Shown in pieces: positions 42,760 through 51,450 of a stretch of DNA of 64,000 nt. This stretch comes from Flavobacteriales bacterium UBA6057 (GTDB lineage: Bacteria; Bacteroidota; Bacteroidia; Flavobacteriales_G; Salibacteraceae), in NCBI GenBank assembly GCA_002428995.1, contig DIYJ01000004.1, forward strand, positions 62,001 through 126,000, in the 5' to 3' direction. Numbering within the stretch: position 1 is the stretch's first letter; each line of letters opens with the position of its first letter. Below the pieces are notes generated by a model that saw only the letters and a program-made list of their open reading frames with translations, did no database searches and had not been told where the DNA came from. Both the position numbers and the translations under genes were made by a program.

Positions 42760-45268
42760 CCTTTGCTCGTTTTATGATCTTGTTTAAGATGTTCGTTTTT
42801 TCCTGCTCATCGTCATTTTGGTAGTAGCCGCTACCGCCATACGAAGAGCCATATCCCGAGCCGTATCCATAACCGTAACCATAGCCGTATCCGTAACCAT
42901 ATCCATAGCCATATCCATACTTCGAGCCGTATTTGGTGCCGTAGGAACCATAACGTGTTCGGGTGAGGTCGAAACTATTGAGAATTACCGAAAGTCGCTT
43001 GATTTTACTTTCTGAATAAAGCCCATTTACATTCTGAGCAAAGTTCTTTTTGGAATAATCGCTACGGAAAACATAGATCGGGAAGTCTGCGAGCTTCAAG
43101 CTGGCAATACCATCCGTCACAAGGCCGACCGGAGGATTATCGATAATGATGATGTCGTATTCTTTTTTCATGTCCGCCAGCAGCTCTTCCATTCGCCCGC
43201 TGATGATGAGTTCGCTGGGGTTGGGAGGCACTGGTCCAGCCGTAATGAAGTGCAAGCCATCGAGTTCACTGCGCTGGATGGTTTCCTCCAGAGTATCGCG
43301 GTTACTCAGAAGCGTACTCATACCTTTTTGGTTCGGGGCATTGAAACCCTTGTGGATTCTTGGCCTCCTCATGTCAAGATCCAGGATGATCACCCGTTTT
43401 CCGCTGAAGGCAATGATACCCCCGAGGTTGATGGCAATGAAGGTTTTTCCCTCACCACTGATGGTACTTGTTACCGCAATGATCTGAGTCTCGCTGGTGG
43501 ATTCAAAAAACTGAAGATTGGTTCTCACACTCCGGAACGACTCGGCCATGATCGATTTTGGACGCTTATCCACGATCAACTGGGAAACAGGAATGTCTTT
43601 CTTATACTTAGGAATCACCCCAAGCACACTAATGCCTGGATGCAAGATTCTGGCAATGTCCTGAAGCCCCGATATCTCGTTGTGGAGAAGGTAGCGGATG
43701 GCGATGATGGCCAGGCTCACGAATATGGCGAACGCAATGGTAGCAATGTAGATGATGGTCTTTCGGGGAGAAATAGGCGTATTAGGTGTGCCGGCCCGTT
43801 GCAGAATGCTATTAGCGCTGGCATAACCGGCCTTCGAAATCGAATACTCCGTTTTCTTTTCCAACAGAAGCGTGTAGTACTTCTCATTGGAATTGAAAAT
43901 GCGCTCCAGCCTAGCAAACTCGATTTCCTGACTTGGCAGATCCAGAAAGTTGTCTTCAATTTCCTTGATCTTGTTTTCGATGGCATCCAGCTCGGTTTGC
44001 AGTTTCGATTCCAGTACGGAAAGACTATTGATGATCAGGTTTTTCTGAATGTCAATCTGCCGGTCGTATCGAATGATGGAAGGATTATCGGGCGTGGCGC
44101 TGTTCAGCAGGCGATTTCGGATAATCACCATTTCCTGCAATTCTTCAATCTGAAGGCGGATGGAGGTTTCGAATTCGGAACCCGTGAGGACTGGAATCAG
44201 TGAGTAAATGTCCAGCTTGGCGCTTTCGAGGTTCACGTTTTTACGAAGCTCCTTCAAAAGGCTCATCTGCAGATCGAGTGAGGTTCGCTGAGCCTCGAGC
44301 TCATTCAGCGCACTGACATAGAACTGCGAGAGTGTTTTCCCTTCACTCATCCGGTTCTTGGTTCGAAACTCCCGGATCATTGACTCTGAGTTCTTGAGCT
44401 TTTCATACACACCGTTCAGTTGCTCGTCAATGAAATCGAGTACCTGAGTGGCGCCTTCGTTTTTCCGCTCCTTGTGATACGCAATGTATTCACTGGCTAC
44501 CTGATTGCAAATCACTGCGGCCTTGGCAGCGTTGGGATCAGTAACGGTGATCTTCACCGTTTTTGCTGAAGAGCTCAACAGTTCAATGCTGTACTCAGGA
44601 AACAGCTTTTGCAGGTTCGCCTGCGGAGTATTCAGTGTGAAGTAATACTTGTTGGAATAGAAGCCGTCATTCTCTTCACCCGTATTGAAATCAAAGAGCT
44701 TGGAGATTAGTAGCTGAGCATGAGGTGTTACCATTGTGTCTCCAAACACAAAATCAAAACTGTAGAGTTGACCTTTGACGCTGTAGTTGATGGAACCCTC
44801 GTTGTCCTTGCCCAACGTGATGTAGATGGGAATATCGTTGATGAGTGGGCTCTCCAATACGTAGCCTACACGATAAGGCGTGCTCTGGAAGGTTTCATTC
44901 TTCAGCACCTCGCCCTCCGTGAAATAGCTTACATCAAGGGGAAGGCTCTTGATCACCCGCTTGAAGAATTCCTCCGAGCGCAATACTTCAATGCTCTTCG
45001 AAATGTCATTGTCAGAGTCATAGATGTCTTCCATGTTCAGCAGGCGGTTGGCCTGATTGTCAGATGCAATCTGAATGACTGAGCTGGCTTGATAAATGGG
45101 CTGTGTGTAGTGTAGATAGGTGTACGCTACCGTAACACAGGCTGCCAGAATGAGACAGATCCAAATCAGCGTTTTGCGCGTGATGCTGATCAGCAGCCCG
45201 AGGTCAAACTCCGGTGTGGAGATGAATCCCTCATCTCCCATATCTTTTATCCGTTCGTTCTGTTCCAA
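42746..45268 (-). CDS. Wzc-like polysaccharide co-polymerase and tyrosine autokinase with Tyr-Gly tail
   Basis: 840 aa. N-terminal membrane helix (~31-51), Wzz domain, long coiled coils (~260-460), second helix (~510-530), then a cytoplasmic BY-kinase with Walker A TISGEGKT (~600), Walker A' VIILDLDMRRP and Walker B IIIIDNPPVG. The C-terminal tail holds 17 tyrosines within about 50 residues, including ten consecutive Tyr-Gly pairs encoded at 42850-42930 with mixed TAT/TAC and GGN codons. Wzc-type kinases phosphorylate such tails in trans to control chain length and export. It pairs with the Wza-like gene 1 nt upstream. Confidence 0.94.
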   Translation of the reverse strand: MEQNERIKDMGDEGFISTPEFDLGLLISITRKTLIWICLILAACVTVAYTYLHYTQPIYQASSVIQIASDNQANRLLNMEDIYDSDNDISKSIEVLRSEEFFKRVIKSLPLDVSYFTEGEVLKNETFQSTPYRVGYVLESPLINDIPIYITLGKDNEGSINYSVKGQLYSFDFVFGDTMVTPHAQLLISKLFDFNTGEENDGFYSNKYYFTLNTPQANLQKLFPEYSIELLSSSAKTVKITVTDPNAAKAAVICNQVASEYIAYHKERKNEGATQVLDFIDEQLNGVYEKLKNSESMIREFRTKNRMSEGKTLSQFYVSALNELEAQRTSLDLQMSLLKELRKNVNLESAKLDIYSLIPVLTGSEFETSIRLQIEELQEMVIIRNRLLNSATPDNPSIIRYDRQIDIQKNLIINSLSVLESKLQTELDAIENKIKEIEDNFLDLPSQEIEFARLERIFNSNEKYYTLLLEKKTEYSISKAGYASANSILQRAGTPNTPISPRKTIIYIATIAFAIFVSLAIIAIRYLLHNEISGLQDIARILHPGISVLGVIPKYKKDIPVSQLIVDKRPKSIMAESFRSVRTNLQFFESTSETQIIAVTSTISGEGKTFIAINLGGIIAFSGKRVIILDLDMRRPRIHKGFNAPNQKGMSTLLSNRDTLEETIQRSELDGLHFITAGPVPPNPSELIISGRMEELLADMKKEYDIIIIDNPPVGLVTDGIASLKLADFPIYVFRSDYSKKNFAQNVNGLYSESKIKRLSVILNSFDLTRTRYGSYGTKYGSKYGYGYGYGYGYGYGYGYGYGSGYGSSYGGSGYYQNDDEQEKTNILNKIIKRAKDEDS

Positions 45269-45269
45269 A

Positions 45270-46049
45270 CTACAGCTGGTTGATCAAGAGGTAGGTGAGG
45301 AGGGAAGACGTAATAAAGCCCAGAATCTGGGTGGTGGTGGTTAAAATGGTAGATCCAACGAAGTAGGACGGCTCCACATAAATGATGTCGTTGGACTTCA
45401 CGTAGTACATGTTTGCCTCATCAAGGCCTTCTACCGTAGACAGGTCGAGGTTGTAGATCTCCGGATTGTTCATGTCACCTCTTACAACCTTGATGCGATG
45501 TGCTTTTCCACCCGAGGAAATGCCACCTGCGAGCGCCAGCGCCTCAATCACCGTGGTGTACTCGTTCTGGATCTGAACAACCTTGGCAGCCCCACCTTCA
45601 CCGGGGAAAACAACCACCCTTCGGTTCAGTGCATTCAGGACGACATAAGGATCATTGTAATAACTCCTGTATTTGTCTTCCAGCATCAGCTCAGCTTCTT
45701 TCAAGTCCATCCCAGCGATATCGGTGCGACCAATGATGGGGAGGTTGATAGCACTATCTGACTCAACGCGATAAGAAATGAAGTCTTGGTTTTGACGCCC
45801 CACCTGCTGGTTGGTTTGGTTTTCCAGCATACCGATATCAACGATTCGGAATCCCTCATTGGAAAACAATCGAATGTTCAATAGATCTCCCTTTTGAATG
45901 ATGTATTCTGAGGGAAGACTGTCCTCGCCCATGGTGTAGGGGTAGTTCCGCTTGGTGCGTATCATCACACTCGGATTGAAGACTCTACAGCTGGATAATA
46001 CCAGTCCGATAAAGGCGAAGAAGATGAAAAGCTTAGCTGCTGATTTCAT
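45270..46049 (-). CDS. Wza-like polysaccharide export lipoprotein
   Basis: 259 aa from ATG 46049; a TTG start nine codons upstream would spoil the signal peptide. Lipoprotein signal MKSAAKLFIFFAFIGLVLSS, then Cys. Polysaccharide-export domain with YIIQKGDLLNIRLFS and a SLBB-like domain (VFPGEGGAAKVVQIQNEYTT, EALALAGGIS). A C-terminal helix (~235-258) probably spans the outer membrane, as the Wza alpha-barrel does. It forms the outer-membrane channel for the polysaccharide handled by the kinase encoded 1 nt downstream. Confidence 0.9.
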   Translation of the reverse strand: MKSAAKLFIFFAFIGLVLSSCRVFNPSVMIRTKRNYPYTMGEDSLPSEYIIQKGDLLNIRLFSNEGFRIVDIGMLENQTNQQVGRQNQDFISYRVESDSAINLPIIGRTDIAGMDLKEAELMLEDKYRSYYNDPYVVLNALNRRVVVFPGEGGAAKVVQIQNEYTTVIEALALAGGISSGGKAHRIKVVRGDMNNPEIYNLDLSTVEGLDEANMYYVKSNDIIYVEPSYFVGSTILTTTTQILGFITSSLLTYLLINQL

Positions 46050-46093
46050 GTGTATTGAAAGTACTTTGAATTGCAAAGTAAGTGTTTTAATAG

Positions 46094-47308
46094 TTACCCG
46101 CGCCCAAATTGATCGATCAGGGAGCTGTAATAAGCATGCATATCACTCGCAAGGCGCTCATAGTGGTAGCGCTTGGTCACTTCCTTTCGCCCGGTTTCAC
46201 CAAAGGCCTCACAGGTTGAAGGACTCTGGATGAGCTCTTTTAGTTTCCGCTCAAATTCTACTTCGTCATCTACAGCACATAGCCAGCCGCTTTTGCCGTT
46301 CAAAACGATGTCCTCAACACCACCTACCTGTGTGGAGATGACCGGCCGGGCGGCACTTTGAGCTTCGATCAGGCTCACCGGTGTTCCTTCGTTGAGGGAG
46401 GTCAGGCAGACAATGTCTAATCCTGCATACACATCATCCACTTCCTTGATCCATGAGGTGAAGCAAACAGGATATTCCTCATCCGGGGCTTCTTTCCAAC
46501 GGTATCGTAACTGGTGTTCGTCACACCATTCAATGAGCTCATCCTTTGTCTCTCCATCACCAATGATGAAGAACCGACAGTGTTGAAGCCCTTTCTCCTG
46601 AAGAATGGATCTGGCAGCTCTCAGAAACATAGGATGATTCTTAATCGGAACCAGCCGCCCGACAATGCCGATGGCAATCTCATGGTTGCGAAGTCCGTAT
46701 CGTTCGCGGAAACTCCTGCGCTTTGCTTCCTGGTTTACCTGGAAGCGTTCCAGATCGAAACCCAGGGGAATCACCTGAATTTTATCGGGAGGGCAGATCT
46801 TGTGCTCCGTGCCGATTTCATACTTCTGCTGATCGCTGATGCAAATGATACCCTGTCCCTTTGCTGCCAGGTAGCGCTCGATAGCCTTGAAGAAGCTTGT
46901 TTTCAGCTTACCGAAGTAGGAATGAAATACGTGACCGTGGAAGGTGTGAAGCACGATGGGTACATCTTCATGCAGGGCAGCCAGTCTTCCCAATGTTCCT
47001 GCTTTGGCTGCGTGAGTGTGCACGATATGAGGTTTGTACTCCCGAATGATCTTGCGAATGCTTCGGTATGCAATCACGTCCTGCAGTGGATTGATACTCC
47101 TGCGCATTTCTGAAATGAGTTCACCCTTAACGTTCAGCTTTTCGAGGATAAACTCTGATGAGGCCTCGCTTTCATCTTTTTTGCCACCAATCAACCGGGT
47201 TTGGAAGGGTGCACCCACATACTTGGTGAGGTAAGCGACATTATACGTGGGGCCGCCCAGATTGAAGCGGTTGATGATCCTCAGTACGCGAATCGGTTCT
47301 TGTTCCAA
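46094..47308 (-). CDS. GT4-family glycosyltransferase
   Basis: 404 aa GT-B enzyme. N-terminal FNLGGPTYNVAYLTKY, central HTHAAKAGTLGRLAA, and a C-terminal domain with GIVGRLVPIKNHPMFLRAA, FIIGDGETK, and the donor-binding ACLTSLNEGTPVSLIEAQ segment with the E-x7-E type pair. It resembles EpsD/CapM-like transferases that extend a lipid-linked repeat unit. It is 2 nt below asnB and 44 nt above the Wza-like gene, so part of the same transcript. Confidence 0.9.
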   Translation of the reverse strand: MEQEPIRVLRIINRFNLGGPTYNVAYLTKYVGAPFQTRLIGGKKDESEASSEFILEKLNVKGELISEMRRSINPLQDVIAYRSIRKIIREYKPHIVHTHAAKAGTLGRLAALHEDVPIVLHTFHGHVFHSYFGKLKTSFFKAIERYLAAKGQGIICISDQQKYEIGTEHKICPPDKIQVIPLGFDLERFQVNQEAKRRSFRERYGLRNHEIAIGIVGRLVPIKNHPMFLRAARSILQEKGLQHCRFFIIGDGETKDELIEWCDEHQLRYRWKEAPDEEYPVCFTSWIKEVDDVYAGLDIVCLTSLNEGTPVSLIEAQSAARPVISTQVGGVEDIVLNGKSGWLCAVDDEVEFERKLKELIQSPSTCEAFGETGRKEVTKRYHYERLASDMHAYYSSLIDQFGRG

Positions 47309-47310
47309 GA

Positions 47311-49245
47311 TCAGCTCATGTATTTGTTATACCAACGCTGAAAAACGAGCAGCGCCCAGGCTGTGGAGGCCGAGTCACCAGGGTTGGAAGAAAAAAGTCG
47401 TTTCTGAATTTCCTGCACCGCTTTCCAATTGAAGATCCCCTGATCTTCCGTCTTATTCTGATCAAACACGTGCTCCATTAACTGCGATTTCAGCGGACCT
47501 TGCATCCATTCCAGCAAGGGAACCTCAAAACCTTTTTTGGGACGGTTGTACAGTTCTGCCGGAAGCACATCTTGGAACGTATCCTGGAGTATTTTCTTTT
47601 TGATGGTGTTGTTCACCTTGAACATTACCGGAAGGCGAAACGCAAACTTGACCAGGTGTTGATCAAGCAGGGGAGTTCTGATTTCCAGGCTGTGGGCCAT
47701 GCTCATGCTGTCGACTTTGAAGAGCATGTCGTTGGGCAGAACCAGCTGAGCATCACTGAGTAATACTTCGTTGAAGCTTCCATTCTTGGTGAGGTGGCGA
47801 AGCAGGTGATCTTTCCTCTTTTTGTAGTCATGCCCATGGTCAGAGAGGCGTTGCTCACGAGGCAGCATTTCCTCTTTCAGAAAGTAGTTTGCCTGTTCTT
47901 CTTTCAGAATGCCCGCCCAGCGCCAGTAGCGATCCCTCACATTCAACTGGTAGCCATCCGCAAACTTTTGAAGCTGTCGGACAGTGTTGCTGAAAGTGCC
48001 ACTTCGGGAAGCAGGCAGTCGATCCCAAATAGCGGCTAATCGCCCTACGGTGTGTTCTGTCAACGTAGGGTAACGCAAGCGATACTCTGCCTGATGTTTT
48101 TGGTAACCGCCAAACAGCTCGTCACCACCATCGCCACTCAGGGCCACTTTCACATGCTTCCGCACGTATTCGCTCAACAGCTTCACATTCATCGCTGAAC
48201 TGTCAGCAAACGGTTCATCGAGCGCGTTGAGCGTAGCTTCGGCATTGGCGATCATGTCCTCTCTGGTCACCTCAATGATGTGCTGCTTCACTCCCGTTTT
48301 CTTGGCTACGAGCTTTGCAAAGTGAGTCTCGTCATAAAACGGATAATCGGGAAAGCCGATGCTAAATGATTCAATGTCTGGCTTCTCCTCAGCCGCAATG
48401 GTGGTGATCAGACTTGAGTCGATGCCTCCGCTGAGGAAAGTTCCAACGGGAACATCTGCAATCAGTCGCTTTCTCACTGATTCGCGAACGAAGCGCTTGA
48501 GCACTTTCTGCGACTGCTTGTAATCGTGTACTGAGAGCTCCTTTTCGTTCTTTGGATCATAGGGAATCTGATACCATTGGTTCTTTTCCACTTGTAGCGT
48601 TTTATCCTGCCATCGCACGGTAAGCGAGTGACCAGGTTCCAGCTTGTGGAAAGATTGAAGAATGGTATGCGGAGCAGGGATGTAGTTGAGCTTCAGATAG
48701 GTGAACAAGGAAACCTTGTCAATCTGCCGCTCAAAGGGAAATTCCAGCAGTGCTTTCAACTCAGAAGCAAACGCCAGCGTGTGTTCATCCTGGTAATACA
48801 CCAGCGGTTTGATGCCCATGCGATCGCGGGCGATGAAAAGTTGCTCTTCTTCTCGATCATAGATGCAGAAGGCAAAAAAGCCCTGAAGCTTTTCCAGCAT
48901 CTTGGCTCCGTGCATGATGTACATCACCAGCAACACTTCTGTGTCGCTTTCCGTGCGAAAGCTGAAACCTGCCTGTTCACAGTTTTGACGCAGCTCACGA
49001 AAGTTGTAGATCTCGCCATTAAACACCAGTGTGTAGCGGCCCGAAGTGTCGGTCATGGGCTGGTGCGCCCGAGTGTCCAGGTCAATGATGGAAAGGCGTG
49101 CGTGACCCAGGGCCAGGTTCTTTTCATGAAGAACTTGCTGATGATCGGGGCCGCGATGGTGAAGGGAGGCTGTAGCACTTTCAGTGCGCTTCAGAAGGCT
49201 CGTTCCGTTAGGATGGGTGGTGATTATTCCTGTGATGCCGCACAT
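47311..49245 (-). CDS. asnB: Asparagine synthase (glutamine-hydrolysing)
   Basis: 644 aa. N-terminal nucleophile Cys2 (MCGITGI) with the glutaminase residues RLSIIDLD and FNGEIYNFRELR. The synthetase domain has the PP-loop GTFLSGGIDSSLI and SGDGGDELFGGY. In polysaccharide clusters such enzymes often amidate uronic acids or other sugar carboxyls rather than aspartate. Here it sits inside the export block, so either role is possible. Downstream: GT4. Upstream: the TIGR04282-like transferase (28 nt). Confidence 0.93.
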   Translation of the reverse strand: MCGITGIITTHPNGTSLLKRTESATASLHHRGPDHQQVLHEKNLALGHARLSIIDLDTRAHQPMTDTSGRYTLVFNGEIYNFRELRQNCEQAGFSFRTESDTEVLLVMYIMHGAKMLEKLQGFFAFCIYDREEEQLFIARDRMGIKPLVYYQDEHTLAFASELKALLEFPFERQIDKVSLFTYLKLNYIPAPHTILQSFHKLEPGHSLTVRWQDKTLQVEKNQWYQIPYDPKNEKELSVHDYKQSQKVLKRFVRESVRKRLIADVPVGTFLSGGIDSSLITTIAAEEKPDIESFSIGFPDYPFYDETHFAKLVAKKTGVKQHIIEVTREDMIANAEATLNALDEPFADSSAMNVKLLSEYVRKHVKVALSGDGGDELFGGYQKHQAEYRLRYPTLTEHTVGRLAAIWDRLPASRSGTFSNTVRQLQKFADGYQLNVRDRYWRWAGILKEEQANYFLKEEMLPREQRLSDHGHDYKKRKDHLLRHLTKNGSFNEVLLSDAQLVLPNDMLFKVDSMSMAHSLEIRTPLLDQHLVKFAFRLPVMFKVNNTIKKKILQDTFQDVLPAELYNRPKKGFEVPLLEWMQGPLKSQLMEHVFDQNKTEDQGIFNWKAVQEIQKRLFSSNPGDSASTAWALLVFQRWYNKYMS

Positions 49246-49273
49246 CGATGCAAATGTGTTGAATGCACCTTAA

Positions 49274-49897
49274 TCAGAACCAATCTTCTGGTTTTTGTTC
49301 CTGGAATTTTGAAAGCTGGTGTAGATCATCGATTGTATCGATGTCGTTCAAGGTCTTGAGCAAATAGTAGCTCGCATTCATCTTCTTGAGGTCGAGGATG
49401 GTGTCCATCAACAGATCCGGACTGCTCCAGGGCTTCTCTTCAAACAGCGTGGGGAGGAAGCTTTTCATCCCCAACAGATAGTAACCTCCGTCACGAGCCG
49501 GCCCAAGAACCACATCATTGCTGTCGAGCACGGCAAACGCCTCTTTGATCATGTAGCTCTCCAGTTCCATGCAGTCGCTACCAATGATGATCACTCGCTT
49601 CTTACCTTCTGCAAACGCTCTTGAAAAGGCATCTTGCATGCGTTCCCCAAGGTCCGCTCCCTGCTGAAGATGCTTGTCATAGATCATGTTGTCCCACAAG
49701 TCATTGTGGTCAACATATTCAGAGTAGTACACTGCTTTGTCGCAGTTCAGCTTTTTGGTGATCTCTTTGGTGTAGTTCAAGAGTTTGTGATAAACGCCTA
49801 AAGCCTGGTCTTCACCAATGTCTTTGGCCAGTCGGGATTTCACCTTTCCCTTTTCGGGATTTCGGGCAAAAATGATGAGGCGGTCGTCCAGTGTCAC
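49274..49897 (-). CDS. TIGR04282/DUF2064-type nucleotide-sugar-like transferase (arsenosugar cluster)
   Basis: 207 aa. GT-A-like fold: RLIIFARNPEKGKVKSRLA, GADLGERMQDAF, VIIIGSDCMEL, VVLGPARDGGYYLLG and NDIDTIDDL. It matches the family associated with arsenosugar biosynthesis. It lies 9 nt after the ArsS-type radical SAM gene, so it probably acts on the ArsS product, transferring or building the sugar moiety. The precise reaction is not established to my knowledge. Confidence 0.88.
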   Translation of the reverse strand: MTLDDRLIIFARNPEKGKVKSRLAKDIGEDQALGVYHKLLNYTKEITKKLNCDKAVYYSEYVDHNDLWDNMIYDKHLQQGADLGERMQDAFSRAFAEGKKRVIIIGSDCMELESYMIKEAFAVLDSNDVVLGPARDGGYYLLGMKSFLPTLFEEKPWSSPDLLMDTILDLKKMNASYYLLKTLNDIDTIDDLHQLSKFQEQKPEDWF

Positions 49898-49906
49898 ATC
49901 ACAAAG

Positions 49907-50962
49907 TTAAACCAACGTTCCCTGACAGGAAGACCCTGCGCCCGCAGTACAACCATAGCAATGTTGATTAATCATGATGCTTCGATTCTGCAAGGCTTCC
50001 AGGTTAAAATCTCGAATGTGTTTTGGTGCTTTTCCGGCCAATTTTAGGTCCAGCATCTGGTTAAAATCACAATCATACAGCGATCCTTCCCATCCGATGG
50101 AGATCGTATTTCGGCACATCACACCTTCTACTGCTGCTGGATTGAATGCCTCGATGAGCTTGTCCATGTAATCCTCATAGTTGTCACTGGCAATCAAGTA
50201 CTCCAGGAAACGACTTATCGGCAGATTGGTAATGGCGAACAGGCTGTTGAATACGATTCCGAATTCCGTGCTGAGCGCTTCCTTAAAATCAGCTTCAAGT
50301 TGTTCCTGTGCTGCTGGAAGAAATGCGCCTGTCGGATTGTAGACAAGGTCGAGGTGCAGTCCGCTGCCTTCTTTCCCGTATCCGACTTCATTGAGCATTT
50401 TCAGCGCTCTGATAGAGCTTTCAAACACGCCTTCGCCTCGCTGTCGATCCGTTTTATCTGCATTGTAGAAGGGCAGGGAAGACACTACGCGCACTTTGTT
50501 TCGCGAAAAGAATTCCGGCAGATCGTAGTACTTTTTATTCGCTACGATGATCGTAAGGTTGGAACGTACGATGATCTCATCTACATATTGCTGCGCCTGC
50601 TCCACAAACCATCTGAAGTCAGGGTTCATTTCGGGAGCACCACCGGTCAAGTCAAGGGTCTTGATGTTGTGCACCTTCAAAACATCCAGGCATTCCTGCA
50701 TGGTTTCGCGCGTCATGATCTCTTTCCGGTCAGGCCCGGCATCCACATGACAGTGCTTACAGGTTTGATTGCACATGTAACCCACATTCATCTGGAAGAT
50801 TTCCAGCTCCAGCGGCTTCAGGGGCAAGTGGCCCAACGGCTTTATTTTGTCACTGAATTTGGGCAGATCGCCATTTGCAAATGGCTCATCTTCCAGTACC
50901 GCGATTTGTTCCTTAGGATCTGAGAGGTTGCTTTTTCTTGCCTTGAGGGATTTTGTGAGCAT
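49907..50962 (-). CDS. arsS: ArsS-type arsenosugar biosynthesis radical SAM protein
   Basis: 351 aa. Radical SAM cluster motif CNQTCKHC (~69-76), then LDLTGGAPEMNPDF. The C-terminal part is Cys-rich (MCRNTISIGWEGSLYDCDFN, HCYGCTAGAGSSCQG), probably a SPASM-like auxiliary cluster region. ArsS uses SAM to attach a 5'-deoxyadenosyl group to a methylated arsenical, the first committed step toward arsenosugars. No arsM methyltransferase is present in the window, so dimethylarsenic must come from elsewhere or from the environment. Confidence 0.9.
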   Translation of the reverse strand: MLTKSLKARKSNLSDPKEQIAVLEDEPFANGDLPKFSDKIKPLGHLPLKPLELEIFQMNVGYMCNQTCKHCHVDAGPDRKEIMTRETMQECLDVLKVHNIKTLDLTGGAPEMNPDFRWFVEQAQQYVDEIIVRSNLTIIVANKKYYDLPEFFSRNKVRVVSSLPFYNADKTDRQRGEGVFESSIRALKMLNEVGYGKEGSGLHLDLVYNPTGAFLPAAQEQLEADFKEALSTEFGIVFNSLFAITNLPISRFLEYLIASDNYEDYMDKLIEAFNPAAVEGVMCRNTISIGWEGSLYDCDFNQMLDLKLAGKAPKHIRDFNLEALQNRSIMINQHCYGCTAGAGSSCQGTLV

Positions 50963-51001
50963 CGATCGATTTTGCTTGTTGACGTCTTGAATGGGGCAAG
51001 C

Positions 51002-51334
51002 TTACATTTCCTGCTTGTTCACTTTGTTCATCATCTGAACTCCGTGCACGAGGGTCGCACCGCCTCGAATGGCTCCGGCTACGTGAACCGATTCCATCAT
51101 TTGTTCTTTGCTGAAGCCCAGCTTCAGGCTTTCTTCCGTGTAAGCATCTATGCAATAAGGGCACTGAACTGCATGGGAAACGGCCAGTGCAATCAGCGCT
51201 TTTTCTTTGGCCGAGAGCGCGCCATCCTGGAATACTTCACCATACCAGTCAAAAAATTTATCCGCCAGCTCCTTATCGTAGTCGGCAATTTTTCCAAATT
51301 TTTTGAGGTCTCGTGATTCGTAATATGAGGACAT
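51002..51334 (-). CDS. AhpD/CMD-like peroxidase-type protein of arsenosugar cluster
   Basis: 110 aa carboxymuconolactone-decarboxylase fold. The redox pair is in SHAVQCPYCIDAYTEES (CxxC with a following His/Glu), then AGAIRGGATLVHGV. It matches the small 'arsenosugar biosynthesis-associated peroxidase-like' family found beside ArsS. It is 39 nt upstream of arsS and probably starts this sub-operon. The 116 bp before it contain a small CTGGC/GCCAG palindrome. Confidence 0.87.
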   Translation of the reverse strand: MSSYYESRDLKKFGKIADYDKELADKFFDWYGEVFQDGALSAKEKALIALAVSHAVQCPYCIDAYTEESLKLGFSKEQMMESVHVAGAIRGGATLVHGVQMMNKVNKQEM

Positions 51335-51450
51335 GTATGTAAACGTTTGAGGTTGTGAAATCTCGCTTCTTGCGAAGAATTAGTGCACACGAACTTACAA
51401 GTCTGGCGCTGCCAGTCCAGTGTTTTTCATGACCGTAATTCAAGGAATAT

